Assembly: GCF_002994745.2 (NCBI RefSeq)
Contig: NC_037091.1
Span: 22,325,789-22,389,788 of the forward strand
DNA length: 64,000 nucleotides
DNA from: Rosa chinensis
Taxonomy: Eukaryota; Streptophyta; Magnoliopsida; Rosales; Rosaceae
Direction of reading: 5' to 3'
In this document: positions 9,861 to 21,442 of the stretch, piece by piece
Position numbering within the stretch: the stretch's first letter is position 1
Layout: every line of letters begins with the position of its first letter
Notes under the pieces: generated by a model
What the model was told of the DNA's origin: nothing
Databases searched by the model: none
Seen by the model: the letters and a program-made list of their open reading frames with translations, nothing else
Made by a program: the position numbers and the translations under genes

Positions 9861-10244
9861 CTTGGGGTAATATTGGTTGTAGAGAACAGTGTGAGAGAGA
9901 GAGAAGAGAGAAAGAGAGGCCCTTGGTGAAGATCGGGAAGAAGAGAGAGAAATTTGCCTATTTCCCCGAAAAAAAAAAGAAAAAAAAGAGAGAAGAGATA
10001 AACAAAAGGAAAGAATTAATTAATTAATTAAAAAAATAATGTGAGGGTATAATAGTCATTTTATCGCGGAGAGACTGCCACGTCAGCGTTTTAACAGAAT
10101 ATTTGGACGGAGAGTAACGGCAAGGACCTATTGGTTCGAAATTTTGAAGTACAAGGACTAAACGTGTGAAATTAAAAGGCCAGGGACTAAAGTGTTTTTT
10201 GGGCAAAAGTTCAAGGACTAAACAGTATTTAGTCCTATATATAT

Positions 10245-11025
10245 ATATATATATATTTATTTACATGAAATATATATATGTTGGTGGTTTTGTTATATTG
10301 AAAACAATATCTGTGATAGAGTTCATATTATTGTTTTCGGGTAGACTTTTCGAGAAACAATATATTGTGGAAAATGTTGTTTTCTATTGTTTTGAAAAGT
10401 GTTGAGTTTTGGGAAACATTTTTAGGTCTTGGGTGACTTATTTAAATATTAGGTCCTTGTACCGGGAGTAATTGATAGGAAACAATTACGGGGAATCTTT
10501 TATTGTAGATTCAGATAACATTTTGGGTCCATTGTGACTTGCTTAATGTTTTAGTCTTTGTACCGGGTGTAATTGATAGGGATCAATTACGGGGAACCTT
10601 TTATTGTAGATTCGGGTAACATTTTGGGTCCAGTGCTACTTGCATAATGTTTTGGTATTTATACTGGGGATCCAAAGACTTGAGGGTTGAGGATCGGGGG
10701 TCACGAATTTGACCATGGCATGTTATCGAGAACCACACCTTGGCCGAATTAGTGGTTACTAACAGTTAGAGCTCTAGTCTGTCTGCCAGGGTTTTTAATT
10801 GTATCTTATGGAGGTAATAGTTGAGATTACTTGGGACTCATAAGTACGAGTTTGAAAGAGAGTCTCGAGAGTATTCTTTCTTTTATTGTCAATGGGGGAC
10901 TTTGGGTTTCATATTCATTTTGTTGTGTGATCAAATTGTATGATTTTTGTCACAAATAAAGTGACATATCCATCTCCTTTGAGGAAAGGAATTAATGCAT
11001 GGGTTGTTTTCATTAAATTGAAATG
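10245..11025 (+). repeat. Chromovirus-like LTR, segment 2 of a split copy
   Basis: This piece continues the LTR after the MULE. It matches the reverse complement of 39,260-39,960 in the solo LTR. It also has an internal near-duplicate (about 10,440-10,530 and 10,535-10,660) of the words TTGTACCGGG, AATTGATAGG and CAATTACGGGGAA. It ends at the AAATG target duplication (11,021-11,025) of the copia element. Confidence 0.8.
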
Positions 11026-11259
11026 TGTTTTAGGAAAACTGAATTGGGAGATAATTGAGTCGTACTTTCATTGATAATAAGGGTCTCTTTATATAGAGGA
11101 TTACAAGCATAGAGATAGAGTTGTACTTGGAAACATAATCGTACATTGATTGGATATCTCCTAAGATTCTCCGAGAATATCTCTAATATAAACCATATTT
11201 TAACTAGAGCAAGTAACCTCGAGTTTGGGCCAGACACATATTCTGGATTTACTTGAACA
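11026..11259 (-). repeat. Copia 3' LTR
   Basis: The LTR is 234 bases with plus-strand ends TGTTTTAGG...TTGAACA. Left of it is the target duplication AAATG. Two purine-rich tracts (minus strand AGGGGGAGAT, at about 11,415-11,440) lie further inside the element and are candidates for plus-strand priming, although they are not adjacent to the LTR. Confidence 0.88.
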
Positions 11260-11464
11260 CTCCCTTTTGTGTCACCCAAACGTGGTGCTCCTCTCGTTGC
11301 CTCATTAAAAACCTTGCCGAGTAACAAAAACCCAGTGGGACAAAAATAACCTCGGTCGAAGGGGGAAAAGAGCACAACATACCCTTCACGTTTCGAGACC
11401 ATACATATAGACATCTCCCCCTGATGTCTGCATCTCCCCCTGACAATTACAGTCATTGGAGTTT

Positions 11465-12352
11465 GGATCCGCAAACGATGCTACCAACATGTTTCTCTAA
11501 AGTGGAATTTAGGCAATGACTTAGTGAGCAAGCCTGCCGCACTGTCCTCAGATTGAACCTAGTTCACTTTGATCTTGAGGAGAGTTTGTTGTTGCTGATT
11601 ATACTTAGTGTGGTCTCTTTTGATGTAGCCTTGCTTCAAAACAAGCAGCATTATCCTATATGCTCGTAGGCTCATCTGTGGTAGACTTCAAACCACAATT
11701 GTTTCGAACATGCGTAATTATGGATCCAATCCAAATACATTCACGAACCTCTTCGTGAAGAGTAATAATCTCTGCATTGTTCGAAGATATAGTGACTAGG
11801 GTCTATTATGTAGACTTACAAGATATCACGATCTTTACTCATGTTGAACACTTAACCATTTTGGGAATGACATTTGTATGGGTTAGAGAGATACCCAACA
11901 TCAGCAAAACCTTCCAAAAGACATGTCGTTTTGGGATGGGGATAGTGGACGCAGGCCAGTGTTGGCGGCGTTCCTGGTGTGTGATGGGTCTGAATCCATC
12001 ATCTCTTTGTAGGGATAGAACAAGCCCATATCAATCATACATCTCAAGTATCAAAAAGATATCTTTTACACCAATCCAATGGCGTCGCATTGGCGCAGAG
12101 CTATATCTAGCTAACAAGTTCATGGCAAATGAGATGTCCAGTCCTGTACATTGAGCTAAGTACAATAATGAACCTATTGTACTCAAGTAAGGCACATCTT
12201 CATCATCATCCTTCAGACGAAGATGATCCTTTTCAAGATCAAGACTAAGGATGATCATGGGGGTGCTTGAAGGTTTGACCTTGTCAAAATGCCTAAGCAT
12301 CTATTGACACGATGCTCAAGTTCCAAACCGAGACATAATCGTGTTCTCCCAT
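11465..12352 (-). pseudogene. Copia reverse transcriptase C-terminus and RNase H remnant
   Basis: Minus-strand translation of 12,031-12,300 gives a typical copia segment (SSTPMI, SLDLEKDHLR, DVPYLSTIGSLLYLAQCT, DISFAMNLLARYSS, RRHWIGVKDI). Broken frames towards 11,465 give the RNase H tail, including a DEPT-IYEDNAAC-like segment and a SEDSAA-LLTKSLPK-like segment. Many stops and shifts are present. The CACTA element begins within this domain at 12,353. Confidence 0.7.
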
Positions 12353-12570
12353 CACTACACCAAAACTGGTCTTTTACAGCCCACCATGTGTGCTGTACAA
12401 GTAACGCGCCATAAAAGTGGTTCCACAAATGTGACTGAGGTCATTTACGGCCCACATTGCACGCCGTAAAAGACCTCCTATTTAAGGCATACGCCTGCAC
12501 GCCGTAAAAGAGTAACTGAATTCCAATTTAAGGCGCACTCTGGGCGCCGTAAATGAGGTCTTTTCAAAGA
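12353..12570. repeat. CACTA left subterminal repeat region
   Basis: Short words related to GCCGTAAA and its inverse are repeated about every 30-45 bases. The matching right-hand region is at 17,085-17,400. In known CACTA elements such motifs bind the transposase (family knowledge, not shown here). Confidence 0.7.
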
Positions 12571-12854
12571 AACAAAAAAATTATTTTGCTCAAATGTCAT
12601 ATTCATATTACCCTCATATCATATATACTAGATAGTACTCCCGCGCGATGCTGCGGGTTTTTCTTTTCTCAAATTTGTAGTAATGATCACAATCGTAAGC
12701 TAAAATCAATAACTGAGAAATTTGTCATTTGACACATTACAAAAGAATGTAACTCTTTGCAAGTAAGTATCGACTTATATTAAAAAAGAATGCTTTGCAT
12801 ATTTACTAACAGAAGAAGTCATGTAAAGCTATAGAGCACAAAGGAGCTACATTA

Positions 12855-13165
12855 ATTCTCTGCCACGTACCCCTGAAAGTTTAAGGTTGAAAACACAATA
12901 ACATGCTTCTTTCCGCTGGGCACTGGTAGTAACATAATCAACTGAGTTCTTAGCAAATTCAATCATCATCCCCTGCTTAGAATTATCATTTTAATGATAG
13001 AATTAATGTGATCCCCTCAAAACATTCAAAAGTAGAGCACTACTATAGGAAAGCAAAACAGTTTTAATGTACAGTAAAACGCTCTAATGTACCTTAACAA
13101 CAGGAGATCTTTGTTGGATTATAGTCATTGCATCAGAAGATGAGCCATAAGCTGCAAACACCAAA
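12855..13165 (-). pseudogene. Two further candidate captured exons, source unknown
   Basis: On the minus strand a TTTGCAG acceptor precedes about 55 bases that translate as AYGSSSDAMTIIQQRSPVVK, followed by a GT donor (about 13,091-13,154). Downstream a CTAAGCAG acceptor precedes GMMIEFAKNSVDYVTT (about 12,905-12,980). Intact splice sites and open frames suggest real exons taken from a host gene. I do not recognise the protein. Confidence 0.35.
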
Positions 13166-13524
13166 GTTCACTTAATAAAAGAATAAATAATATCTAGGTT
13201 TGATTTGACTCTAACCTAATCCTATTGGACAATTGCTTTATTAGAAAACATATATATGTAGTACTAATTCCATTTTGCTGCTTTTCTAGAGGAGACCTAT
13301 TTATGCAGAAGCAATGAGAATATGGAAATGATTAATATTCCTATGGTGTTGTCAAATCAGATTTACATTGGAGAAAAAGTTTATTTCTATTTATTTATTT
13401 TTCTAGTTAAAACTGAAAGTGAGTATATATTGTTACTTTGATTCATAAACTGGCCGAAGTTCAAAAGGATTGAGAACATAAAGGTTATACCAGTTCCAAG
13501 ACAATATTTACATCTCTGATGCTA

Positions 13525-14061
13525 CTGCAGTGCTTTGCTTATTATTTCAACCATCATCAGTGCTGAGATCAGACCAACTACTCCTGCGGAGAAGGATGCT
13601 ACTATGGGATCAACTTCACTACAACTTGACAGGAAAGCAAGTCAGTCAATGAAACTGGAAAAGACATTATTATTGACATCATTAGCTTAATATTTGTTAT
13701 ATTGCTTCACTTTTTACTTAATACTTTTGAAATTGTTCTTTTCATAATCAGTACCGAACTTTAAAAAGCAACATAAGAACCATTGGTACAAAAGATCATC
13801 AGTTGCCAAATGAAGCATTATAGAAAAATCATCGTTCTCTAATTACATATCATTGTATATACTCTTAAAGTTTTAAGCATCAAGTTAAATACTAATAACA
13901 GAGTTCGGGCATCATCAAAATAGAAACAGAATAGTTCAGAGAGGAAACTCACCCAGGGAGACATCAATGGAATGAATGGTGTGAAGTTCGGAAGTTCATT
14001 TTCTTGCTCATCAGTTAACATCCTGAGCTCTGCGCTTTTAATACTCTGTTGTATCCTCAGC
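13525..14061 (-). pseudogene. Captured ORANGE (OR) protein exons
   Basis: Two exon pieces match the plant ORANGE protein, a plastid protein with a DnaJ-type zinc finger that promotes carotenoid accumulation (family knowledge). The exon at 13,953-14,061 reads RIQQSIKSAELRMLTDEQENE in its first part and then PNFTPFIPLM, bounded by TGTAG and GTGAG splice sites. The piece around 13,525-13,615 reads VDPIVASFSAGVVGLISALM and runs into a stop where the family continues VEVNNVKQQE. The exon between them and the whole zinc-finger region are absent. Recognition is from memory of the family. Confidence 0.65.
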
Positions 14062-14313
14062 CTACAAACATACAAATATTGAAGTTTAAGTGAAAAACCA
14101 AAAACAGGCCCTCTATAGTTTAGAATTTACACATTCATATTAGAAGCACCAAACTATAAGCCACAATTTTATCTCTCAAAATCATTGCTTAGGTGAATTT
14201 ACACCAAGAAAATCAATTCATAAACTAAGCATTAAAAGAACAAAGATAATGAGAGAGCTCTCTATGCATTGAATTATGCTATTAAATGTTAAGGGGAGGA
14301 GTTTCCGGCTTAC

Positions 14314-14393
14314 TTTTTTGGCATGGCCTTCACATCAGATTTAAAGCTCCAATCTATTCCTTTAAGTGCAGCCTTTTCGAGAGGATCAACAAC
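14314..14393 (-). pseudogene. Captured exon of a P5A-type ATPase (PDR2/MIA-like)
   Basis: A single 80-base exon with a good acceptor (TGTAG) and donor (GTAAG) translates as DPLEKAALKGIDWSFKSD followed by VKAMPKK. This matches the nucleotide-binding region of plant endoplasmic-reticulum P5A cation ATPases (Arabidopsis PDR2), where DPLEKAALKGIDWSY is conserved. Nothing else of the ~1,180-residue pump is present. Neighbours are bHLH exons upstream and ORANGE exons downstream on the same strand. Confidence 0.68.
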
Positions 14394-14895
14394 CTACATG
14401 CATTTGTGAAAGATTACTCACAAAAATAAGAAATTCAAGAAGAAAACTATCTTATTCCCTCTTCTTTCCACCAAAGAATCATTAGTTTCACCACTCAGTC
14501 AATGTAGCTATTTAGATTATGTAGAAATAGACAGATTTATCTAAATACTCATCTGAATTGCTTATTAAGTAAAACAGCAAAACATGGTATTGGAGAAACT
14601 TCATATTAGAGGTGAAAAAACAGCTTAAAGAGATAATAACATTCAGAGGCAACTAGGTTCAGAGGATTTGCTATACATAAAATCACATCTACCTAATGAG
14701 CATGATATACTTAATTGTGTAAAACTAAACAAGTGTGTACCACATATTCACATCAACATGAGCCATCTAGATATGATCTAATGCTATTGGTCCTTAACAT
14801 AAATCTGATTACTGCACTTGAATTTTACATGAAGTCATCATATAGTAAGGCAAATAATGACACTCTATGAAACAAAATCAAGACAACCACCAACC

Positions 14896-16602
14896 TGCAT
14901 ATGCAGCCATTTGGCTTGCGAGCCCTGCACATACTCCCTTGGTGTGTGTGGTCCAAATAACAACGCAGCTGCATCAAATTGTTGTGCACCAGGAAAAAAC
15001 ACCTTTAAGGTAAGAAAATTTTACAGCATATAGAACGTAAAAATATTCACAGTAACAAGATTACTCAACATGTCACGTCCACCAAATAAGACTAGAAGGT
15101 TCGAGTCTATAGAGATGGGTAAATGCCAAGGTGATAATAGAAAGGAAAGCATTTCTGAGAATTATAGTGCGAACCAACATGGTGATGATCTAGATTTCCA
15201 GGCAGAAAATGGTTTCAAACTTCACAAGTCAGTGGCCTCTATGTAAGTATTAAGGTGCAGTAGACTTACATCTTTTGAAGGAAACGCTTCAATGGCGGGA
15301 TTCATGTTCACCCTTGAATTGACTGCTTCAATGTTCAATGAAAGGAACTAAAGAATCCAAATTAACAGAGAGATTCAGGTTTAACAGTTTAAAGCAAAAC
15401 CATGTACCAGTTAGCAATAGACAGAGCCTGATGGGGATAGATACCTCGACTTGGTGCTGTAGTGACTGGATGTAATTAATAATCTCATCAAGAACAAGTG
15501 CTTTCCCAATAACCTTCTCAGAAAAAAAGTACACCAGGATATGTAAGGAAATATACTAAGTGAAACAAGATTAAACTCATAATACAGAGCCCTAGATAAT
15601 TTACTGAGATGTTTTTAGAGTTGTCTAGTAATTAGAAGTAGTACCAAAGATACCAAATTCATCTTCAATTCCCTATACTTCATTTTGTAGGAAATACTAC
15701 CTACATGTGCTAAGTAATTTGACTGACCTAAAACCAAGTAGAGATAACATAAATACCTTATTACATCCAGGAACCAAATCCTGAAGAATTTTCATCCTCT
15801 GGCTGATCTTTTCTCTCCTTGCCTGCCAAAATGGGCATGGTAGAGTGAATAAATCATACTAAATCGTCAAAATCTCGTTTGATGTTCTAGATAATATTTT
15901 TGCAAACTCAAGAGGACTAAAAGTGCATTACTTTCTCTCTGCGAGACTGTGGCTATAGGTAGCTTGGCCCCTTTTCGCCCTCACATGGATATAATCTTGC
16001 TTAGGTGGCTAAGAAGGTTTAGTACTTTGTTCCTCTGGCTTGTCATCAGCCCCTGAACTTGTTTCAACTTCTGCTTTAGAATTGCCGTTTTCGTTTCTAG
16101 ATCCCTCTAACTCCATCCGTTTCCCACTTGAATCTTTCTGTTCAAAAACATCAACACAAAAATTAACATTCAAGTAAGCAACATAAACACAGCCATTAGC
16201 TGAAACCAATTCACCACTACTCTTATATCTCATAATTACTCTCATAAGCTTAACTCACTTCACCTCACACACAATTACACATGCAGCTACTAACTCAACA
16301 ACTTGTTTATAAAGAGTTCACTAAATTAAGCTAAAACATAAACACCCACAACTTAAAGTTGATTCGTTTCTCCTCAAAGTTCATTACTTTCTTATCATTT
16401 CACTTCAAAGTTCATTACTTCCTCACAAACCCACACTTAAAAACTTAAACCCACAACCAAAAGAGCACCAAAATTTAACTTCAAAAAAAGTTGAAAAAAC
16501 GAACCAAGCCATTAGCACTACTAGTAGAAACCATCTTAAAAGACTCGTCCTCGGAGCTCACATCCTTCCTCTTCCTTCCGCCGCCGCCATCGCTCTGCTT
16601 TA
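14896..16602 (-). pseudogene. Captured bHLH transcription factor gene (bHLH79-like), multi-exon
   Basis: Six exon pieces in order on the minus strand resemble Arabidopsis bHLH79 and relatives. They are 16,501-16,602 (GRKRKDVSSEDESFKMVSTS), 15,931-16,138 (GKRMELEGSRNENGNSKAE, then DYIHVRAKRGQAT, SHSLAER), 15,757-15,822 (ARREKISQRMKILQDLVPG), 15,446-15,513 (GKALVLDEIINYIQSLQ), 15,270-15,347 (NSRVNMNPAIEAFPSKD) and 14,896-15,003 (FDAAALLF, TPREYVQGSQ, WLHMQ). Most splice sites are preserved. The E-box-binding basic region and both helices are encoded, but a TAG at 16,009-16,011 replaces a Glu codon just before the DNA-binding region, so no full protein can be made. Introns are kept, so capture was from DNA, not mRNA. 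Confidence 0.82.
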
Positions 16603-17084
16603 GAATTGCCGTTTCTTTTCATTGTAAACCAGAGCGTCCTTGGAAAACTAGAGAAACTCTAGAAATCGCTGAACTAAATGACGCAGAATAAAGGGTTACC
16701 ATGTATGACCATCGCTGCAAGGCTATGTCCACTTCGGCGGAATCCAAGTAGGTGAGATGAGAAACCCAAATTAGTTTGGAGCCAAACGCAAAATCAGATT
16801 TTCTTGTCGATTCACCTCAGATCTGAAAGAAACCCCAATTCAATTTGAGAGAGATGAGAGAGAGGTATTCGCCCAGATAACTGGATGATTGGATTAGTTT
16901 GAAGTTTGAACAAGGATTAAGAAAAGAAAGGGGAGAGAGATGAGAGAGGAAGGGATGGCTTATAATGTCAGGGTTTGGGTCTGGCGTTTGTTTTGTGAAG
17001 ATTGGGTTTATTAGTAAGAGGTCGATTGGGTGGGAGATTAGAATTTTAGCCGAAATAGGCGGGTTCTCAAAATATGTGGGGCAC

Positions 17085-17400
17085 TTATTTACGGCACACT
17101 CTAAACGCATGCCGTGAAAGACCAACTAGAAAAGTCTTGTTACGGCGTGCTTTGGCACGTATTAAAAGCATGCCGTGAAAGACCAACTAGAAAAAGTCTT
17201 TTACGGCGTGCATTGGCACATATTAAAAGCATGCCGTGAAAGACCAACTAGAAAATTTTTTCCGGCGCGTATTCAAAGCACGCCATAAAAGACTAAAAAA
17301 GAGGAGTCTTTTACGGCGCTCATTTGGAGCACACTGTAAAAGGCTAACAGAGAGGAGTCTTTTACGGCGAGCATAATATGCACGCCGTAAATTTTAGGGG
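17085..17400. repeat. CACTA right subterminal repeat region
   Basis: About 50-70-bp near-repeats start with TTTTACGGCG and contain GCATGCCGTGAAAGACCAACTAG. At least three adjacent copies lie at 17,105-17,255, and more diverged ones follow to 17,395. Confidence 0.8.
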
Positions 17401-17428
17401 GTAAAAGCCTAGATTTCTTGTAGTGCAT

Positions 17429-19800
17429 AATCCTTCATCTCAAAATCGGATTTCAAGTGTTCAGCGGTTTCCCTTAACTCTTTAAGGGCTTCTAATGAAG
17501 ATCATGTCCAACATGAACCGCGATAGAATCCAAAACTTGTTATCAAAATGCGTGGGCATATCCCTTCCCAATCAAGTAGTCATCTTAGTGAGCATTTCAA
17601 ACTTATTGCAAACTCGCTCCGTGGTCTAGAGCCACTTGACTTGGGTAAATGAAGTTCACCATGAACCTTCATGTATAATCCGTATCTAGATCCCTATAGA
17701 GATACGTAGTGACAACATTTGTAAGCTGCATGATCAGTTATTCGGAAACTACTAAACTGACAGGGTAGTAGAGTGCAATGACATCCATTATGAGAGAATA
17801 TGTCTTATCGTAGTCGATTCCAGGGCGTTTTGTGAGAAGCCTTGTGCCATAAGGGGAGATTGTCATCTCTTTTTCTCATCACGCTTTCTAACGAAGACCC
17901 ATTAGTCAATAGGTTTTATGTTAGAAGGTGTTGGCATCACTAGCTCGAAACCTTCCTCTTCGTTAGAGAATCTATCTTAACCTGGATCGCATCTTTCCAT
18001 TTAGGCCAAATCTCTCTACGTTGGCATTCATTCATCAACGAAGCGTGGTTCGATATCATCAGACTCAACAAACTCATGCGCAACGAAATGTGCAACTACA
18101 TCAACAATTATGATAGAGTTTCTATCCCACGTCTCATGTACACTAGTGTAATTTTCATAGAGCTCTATATTCTCAGGAATAGGGTTCTAATGTTGAGGCG
18201 TCCCCCAACAATAACCCAACCCGGAAGATTCTCATGAGACGGATTTTGAGTCTTGATGATCAAATGATTAGAATGTGCCAAAGTGTCATTCGAACCCACG
18301 GGCCTCCCACGCATCCTCGCTGGGGCCATGACCTGTAACACCAAAGTGCCACTCTCATTGGCGTTGGTGCCATGCCTACCTCCGTGTAGGGTGGTGCTAC
18401 TACCTCTCGTAGGGACGTCCTTCCTTGCAGGCATGTTTGCAGCATATTTGTGTGATCTCATCACTTTAGTAGGGATTGAGATGAGACATAGTGGGGATAG
18501 GCCACGACAATTCCTGTCGTTCCTGTTGAACATCCATGTTCTTATCTCCCCCTAACGAACGGAAGACTATCTCATCAAAGTGACAACCCCCAAATCTAGA
18601 GGTAAGGAGATTGCCTTACAAGGGCATTAAGTGCCGGACGATTGTTGGAGTCTCAAATCCAACGTAGTTGCCCATTCGTTTGTACAGACCTATCATAGAG
18701 TGCTGTTGCGGCGCAATTGGCACATAAATGGCTCACTCAAATATGCGTAAGTACGATACTTGTACCCAGTCACTAGCTATAACGCAGAGGTACATTGAGT
18801 GGTGGTGGGTCGTAGATGAATTAGCATAGCTGCATGTGATATTACATCACCCCAAGCGGATATAAGGAGATTGGTGTGCATTACCAATGTCCGGACTACC
18901 ATCGTAGTCGTTTTCGCAAGACCATTTGGGTGTGTACATGGGAATATGATGTCTAACATCAATCCCATTGCAATATCCATCGAAAGTCTTTCGATGTAAA
19001 CTCTCTAGCATAGTCAAATCAAATTGACTGAATAGGTTAATCTGGGGAGTGAGCCCGTTGTCATATGATATGTGCTAGGAGTGGAGCATAAGCAGCATTT
19101 ATAGGTGGACAATGGCACAACACGTGACCAGCGTGTTTGCTTGTCAACCAACATCATGAAATATTTAAGCGTCTGCAAGTTGGTTGAACTAGTCCACAGA
19201 ATCCCCATGGATTCTATGTAAAAACATAATGAGTATTTTCATATCCTTTGCATAGGACGGTCTCAGTCCTAATTTCCCTAAGGAATGGCCTTTGTAAAAC
19301 GAGTGACAGGCTTTAGAAGCAACCAATGAGAATTTTGGTTAGGCCTGAGCGTCTAAAACTCTATTTTGAAGCAAGTTGGTGATTGCAGCATCACCTGGGG
19401 CGCCATCACCATGATGGACGCCATCCATGGCATTATGGATAGGGACTGCGCTAGCCCTACGCTGGTGGTGGATGGAGGCGGTGCGCTAGGCAGCAGTGTC
19501 GGTCACACTTAGTCCAGGAAACAACTTTTGATTCATGCTTTATGTCGCTCGAGAGAAAGGATGTCCATGTGAAGTCTTTAGTAGATGCATCATAATATCA
19601 TGACTAAGATGACCTATCCTGTCGTGACAAAGCCAATATGTGTTTAAATCCAAGAGATCTTCTCTCATAACTTTATTGGATTTAATAGCTCGAATAGTGA
19701 CATAGAGTCCACTAGAGAGACACATAAACTTCTCTAAGATGCGCCTTTGTTCTTAATCATTAGAGGTATTGCAAAGGAACTCATTTCCGTTCTCTACATG
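17429..19800 (-). pseudogene. Copia pol remnants: GAG-pre-integrase, integrase, reverse transcriptase N-part
   Basis: Fragments in several minus frames match copia pol. At 19,540-19,725 a GAG-pre-integrase segment reads LNTYWLCHDRIGHLSHDIMM, with SHGHP later. At 18,777-18,980 an integrase piece contains HPNGLAK and SAWGDVISHAAMLIHLRPT. At 18,165-18,533 lies the linker before reverse transcriptase. The stretch next to the CACTA end reads like LKSDFEMKD of copia reverse transcriptase. Stops and shifts are frequent, so the domain order is clear but no enzyme is encoded. Confidence 0.72.
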
Positions 19801-20638
19801 CGTTTTCGCATGGAATCCGTTGGCTATTCATAGGGTACGATTTGCCCTAAGATCGTAGAGAGTTTTTGTGACAGTAATCAAGGTGCCATTTGGCAGAGGG
19901 AACTTAGGCTATTCCCTGTCCTTGAATTAATATTGATGACCCAGCCATCGTAGTCACAAAAGTAATATGCTCAGAATCAAAATTGAGTCATAATGAAAAG
20001 AACTCAAAATTTTATTCATAGGCTAACGGAGTTACATCATTGTCTCTTTAACCAAAGAAAATCTAATCCAAAATGCTACCTAATGCAAAACAATGGTAGT
20101 TGTCTAACTTATTTCGGTAATTCCAAAATAAATGTGACCAGGTGAATAAAGAGATGTCGGTGGAGCAAGGCTCGCTTAAGTACAACTAATCTCAGAACCT
20201 TCCTAGACATCACACTTACTTTGGGTGAGCCTACTTTGAAGAAAGACTAAGCCATTGGCATTTACTACAAAGTATATGACAATTGCCTATTACATCTCTT
20301 GGAAAAATAAAGACTTAAATAGAATTGTCAATCAATTGATCTCAGCCAGATTTGTAGTCTTTAACCCTTCATTCTAGATCATCTTCTTGATCTTCTTGTT
20401 CCACATAGTGAGCTTCTCTTGCTTCACAATATGCTTTGTAGGCGGTGACTAGTTCTTCACGAGCTCTACAAATGTGTGCCTAATGATCAGACACTCCACA
20501 TCGAGAACATACATCTCTTTGCTCGAACTCCATTGATTGAGGCGCTTTGAAAGCGTCATTTAGATGGCTCTTAGTGTTGGTGGCGCCACCAACATGGTCA
20601 GAGGCGTTGCCTCCCTCTCTCTTTCCACGTTGACCTCT

Positions 20639-21442
20639 TCAGTTCCGTGTTCGCCTATTTTGGCCGTTACTTTCCCAAGTAGAGCGATTATATGGACCAG
20701 AACGTCCAAATGTATCCCTAAGATTAGGGTTTCGCTCTTGGCACCTTCTCTTAGGGGTGCGACTATAATTGGATTTCGGAATATTCTCTATTTCCACGGA
20801 TCTTGAATTATAGTTCTTCACAAGGATGTTGTCATGCTTTTCAGCGACATTTATAGCTCTAATGAGCTCATGAAACCTTGTGATCCGTCCTGCAACAACA
20901 TCGATTCGATAGTTCTTAGCAACCATCAATGCAGAGACGGGGAAGGTAGAGAAAGTCTTCTCAATCAACATTGCATCTGTGATCTCAATACCACAAAATT
21001 CCATTAAGGATTTAATGCGAACTGCTTCCGAGTTGTAGTCAAGAACTGACTTGAAATCACATAAGCGGAGGCTATGCCATCTGACTTTTAGGTCAAGAAG
21101 CAAGGAGTCACGGACGTTGCCAAATCTTTCTTCGAGTGAAACCCACAACCTTCTGGGGTCTTCTTCATTCATACACTCGTACTGGAGCGAATCATCCATA
21201 TGACGAGTCATTAGGATGATGGCTTTAGCCTTATTTGCCTCTAAGGCTGCTCTATTTGCTTCCAAAGCTTGAGCTTGCTCAACAGTTAACACGTCCTGGC
21301 TAGGCTCGAGAATCATATCCAGGATTCCTTCGGCCTTGAGATGCTGGCAGACATCACGAACCCACCTGTGATATCCAGAGCCAGTTGTTCCCAATGGAGC
21401 AAAGTCCAATTTGTTCAGGTTACTCATCCTGAAAAAGAACAA
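20639..21442 (-). CDS. Copia gag polyprotein (UBN2-type)
   Basis: The 267-residue frame is the one intact ORF of the element. It begins MFFFRMSNLNKLDFAPLG; the likely true start is the second Met (MSNLNKLDF, at about 21,427), because this matches the start of the related gag at 42,280. The gag core follows: GYHRWVRDVCQHL, ILMTRHMDDSLQ, LWVSLEERFGNV, SVLDYNSEAVRI, LIEKTFSTFPVSA and FHELIRAINVAEKHD. The Arg-rich end precedes where a zinc knuckle would sit; that region is frame-broken. Gag forms the element's cytoplasmic particle. Confidence 0.85.
   Translation of the reverse strand: MFFFRMSNLNKLDFAPLGTTGSGYHRWVRDVCQHLKAEGILDMILEPSQDVLTVEQAQALEANRAALEANKAKAIILMTRHMDDSLQYECMNEEDPRRLWVSLEERFGNVRDSLLLDLKVRWHSLRLCDFKSVLDYNSEAVRIKSLMEFCGIEITDAMLIEKTFSTFPVSALMVAKNYRIDVVAGRITRFHELIRAINVAEKHDNILVKNYNSRSVEIENIPKSNYSRTPKRRCQERNPNLRDTFGRSGPYNRSTWESNGQNRRTRN

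Larger units (their letters stand above)
8669..10235. mobile_element. Mutator-like (MULE) element with ~220-bp terminal inverted repeats
   Basis: The ends are GGACTAAATACTGTTTAGTCC and its inverse, and the inverted repeats run about 8,669-8,895 and 10,012-10,235 with only scattered mismatches. The 9-base flank is TATATATAT on both sides, which fits a MULE 9-bp target duplication but is weak evidence inside a (TA)n tract. No transposase is present, so it is non-autonomous. The ~1.1-kb interior is GC-rich and coding-like and may be captured host DNA (Pack-MULE type), but I could not identify a source gene. Confidence 0.82.
12353..17425 (-). mobile_element. CACTA (CMC/EnSpm) transposon carrying captured host exons
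   Basis: The ends are CACTACACCAAAA and, on the opposite strand, CACTACAAGAAAT, with the 3-bp duplication CAT on both sides (12,350-12,352 and 17,426-17,428). The subterminal regions (12,370-12,560 and 17,085-17,395) carry many copies of a short TTTACGGCGTGC-like word in both orientations, as in other CACTA elements. No transposase was found, so this copy is non-autonomous. The interior holds exon-intron fragments of several host genes, all on the minus strand. Confidence 0.88.
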
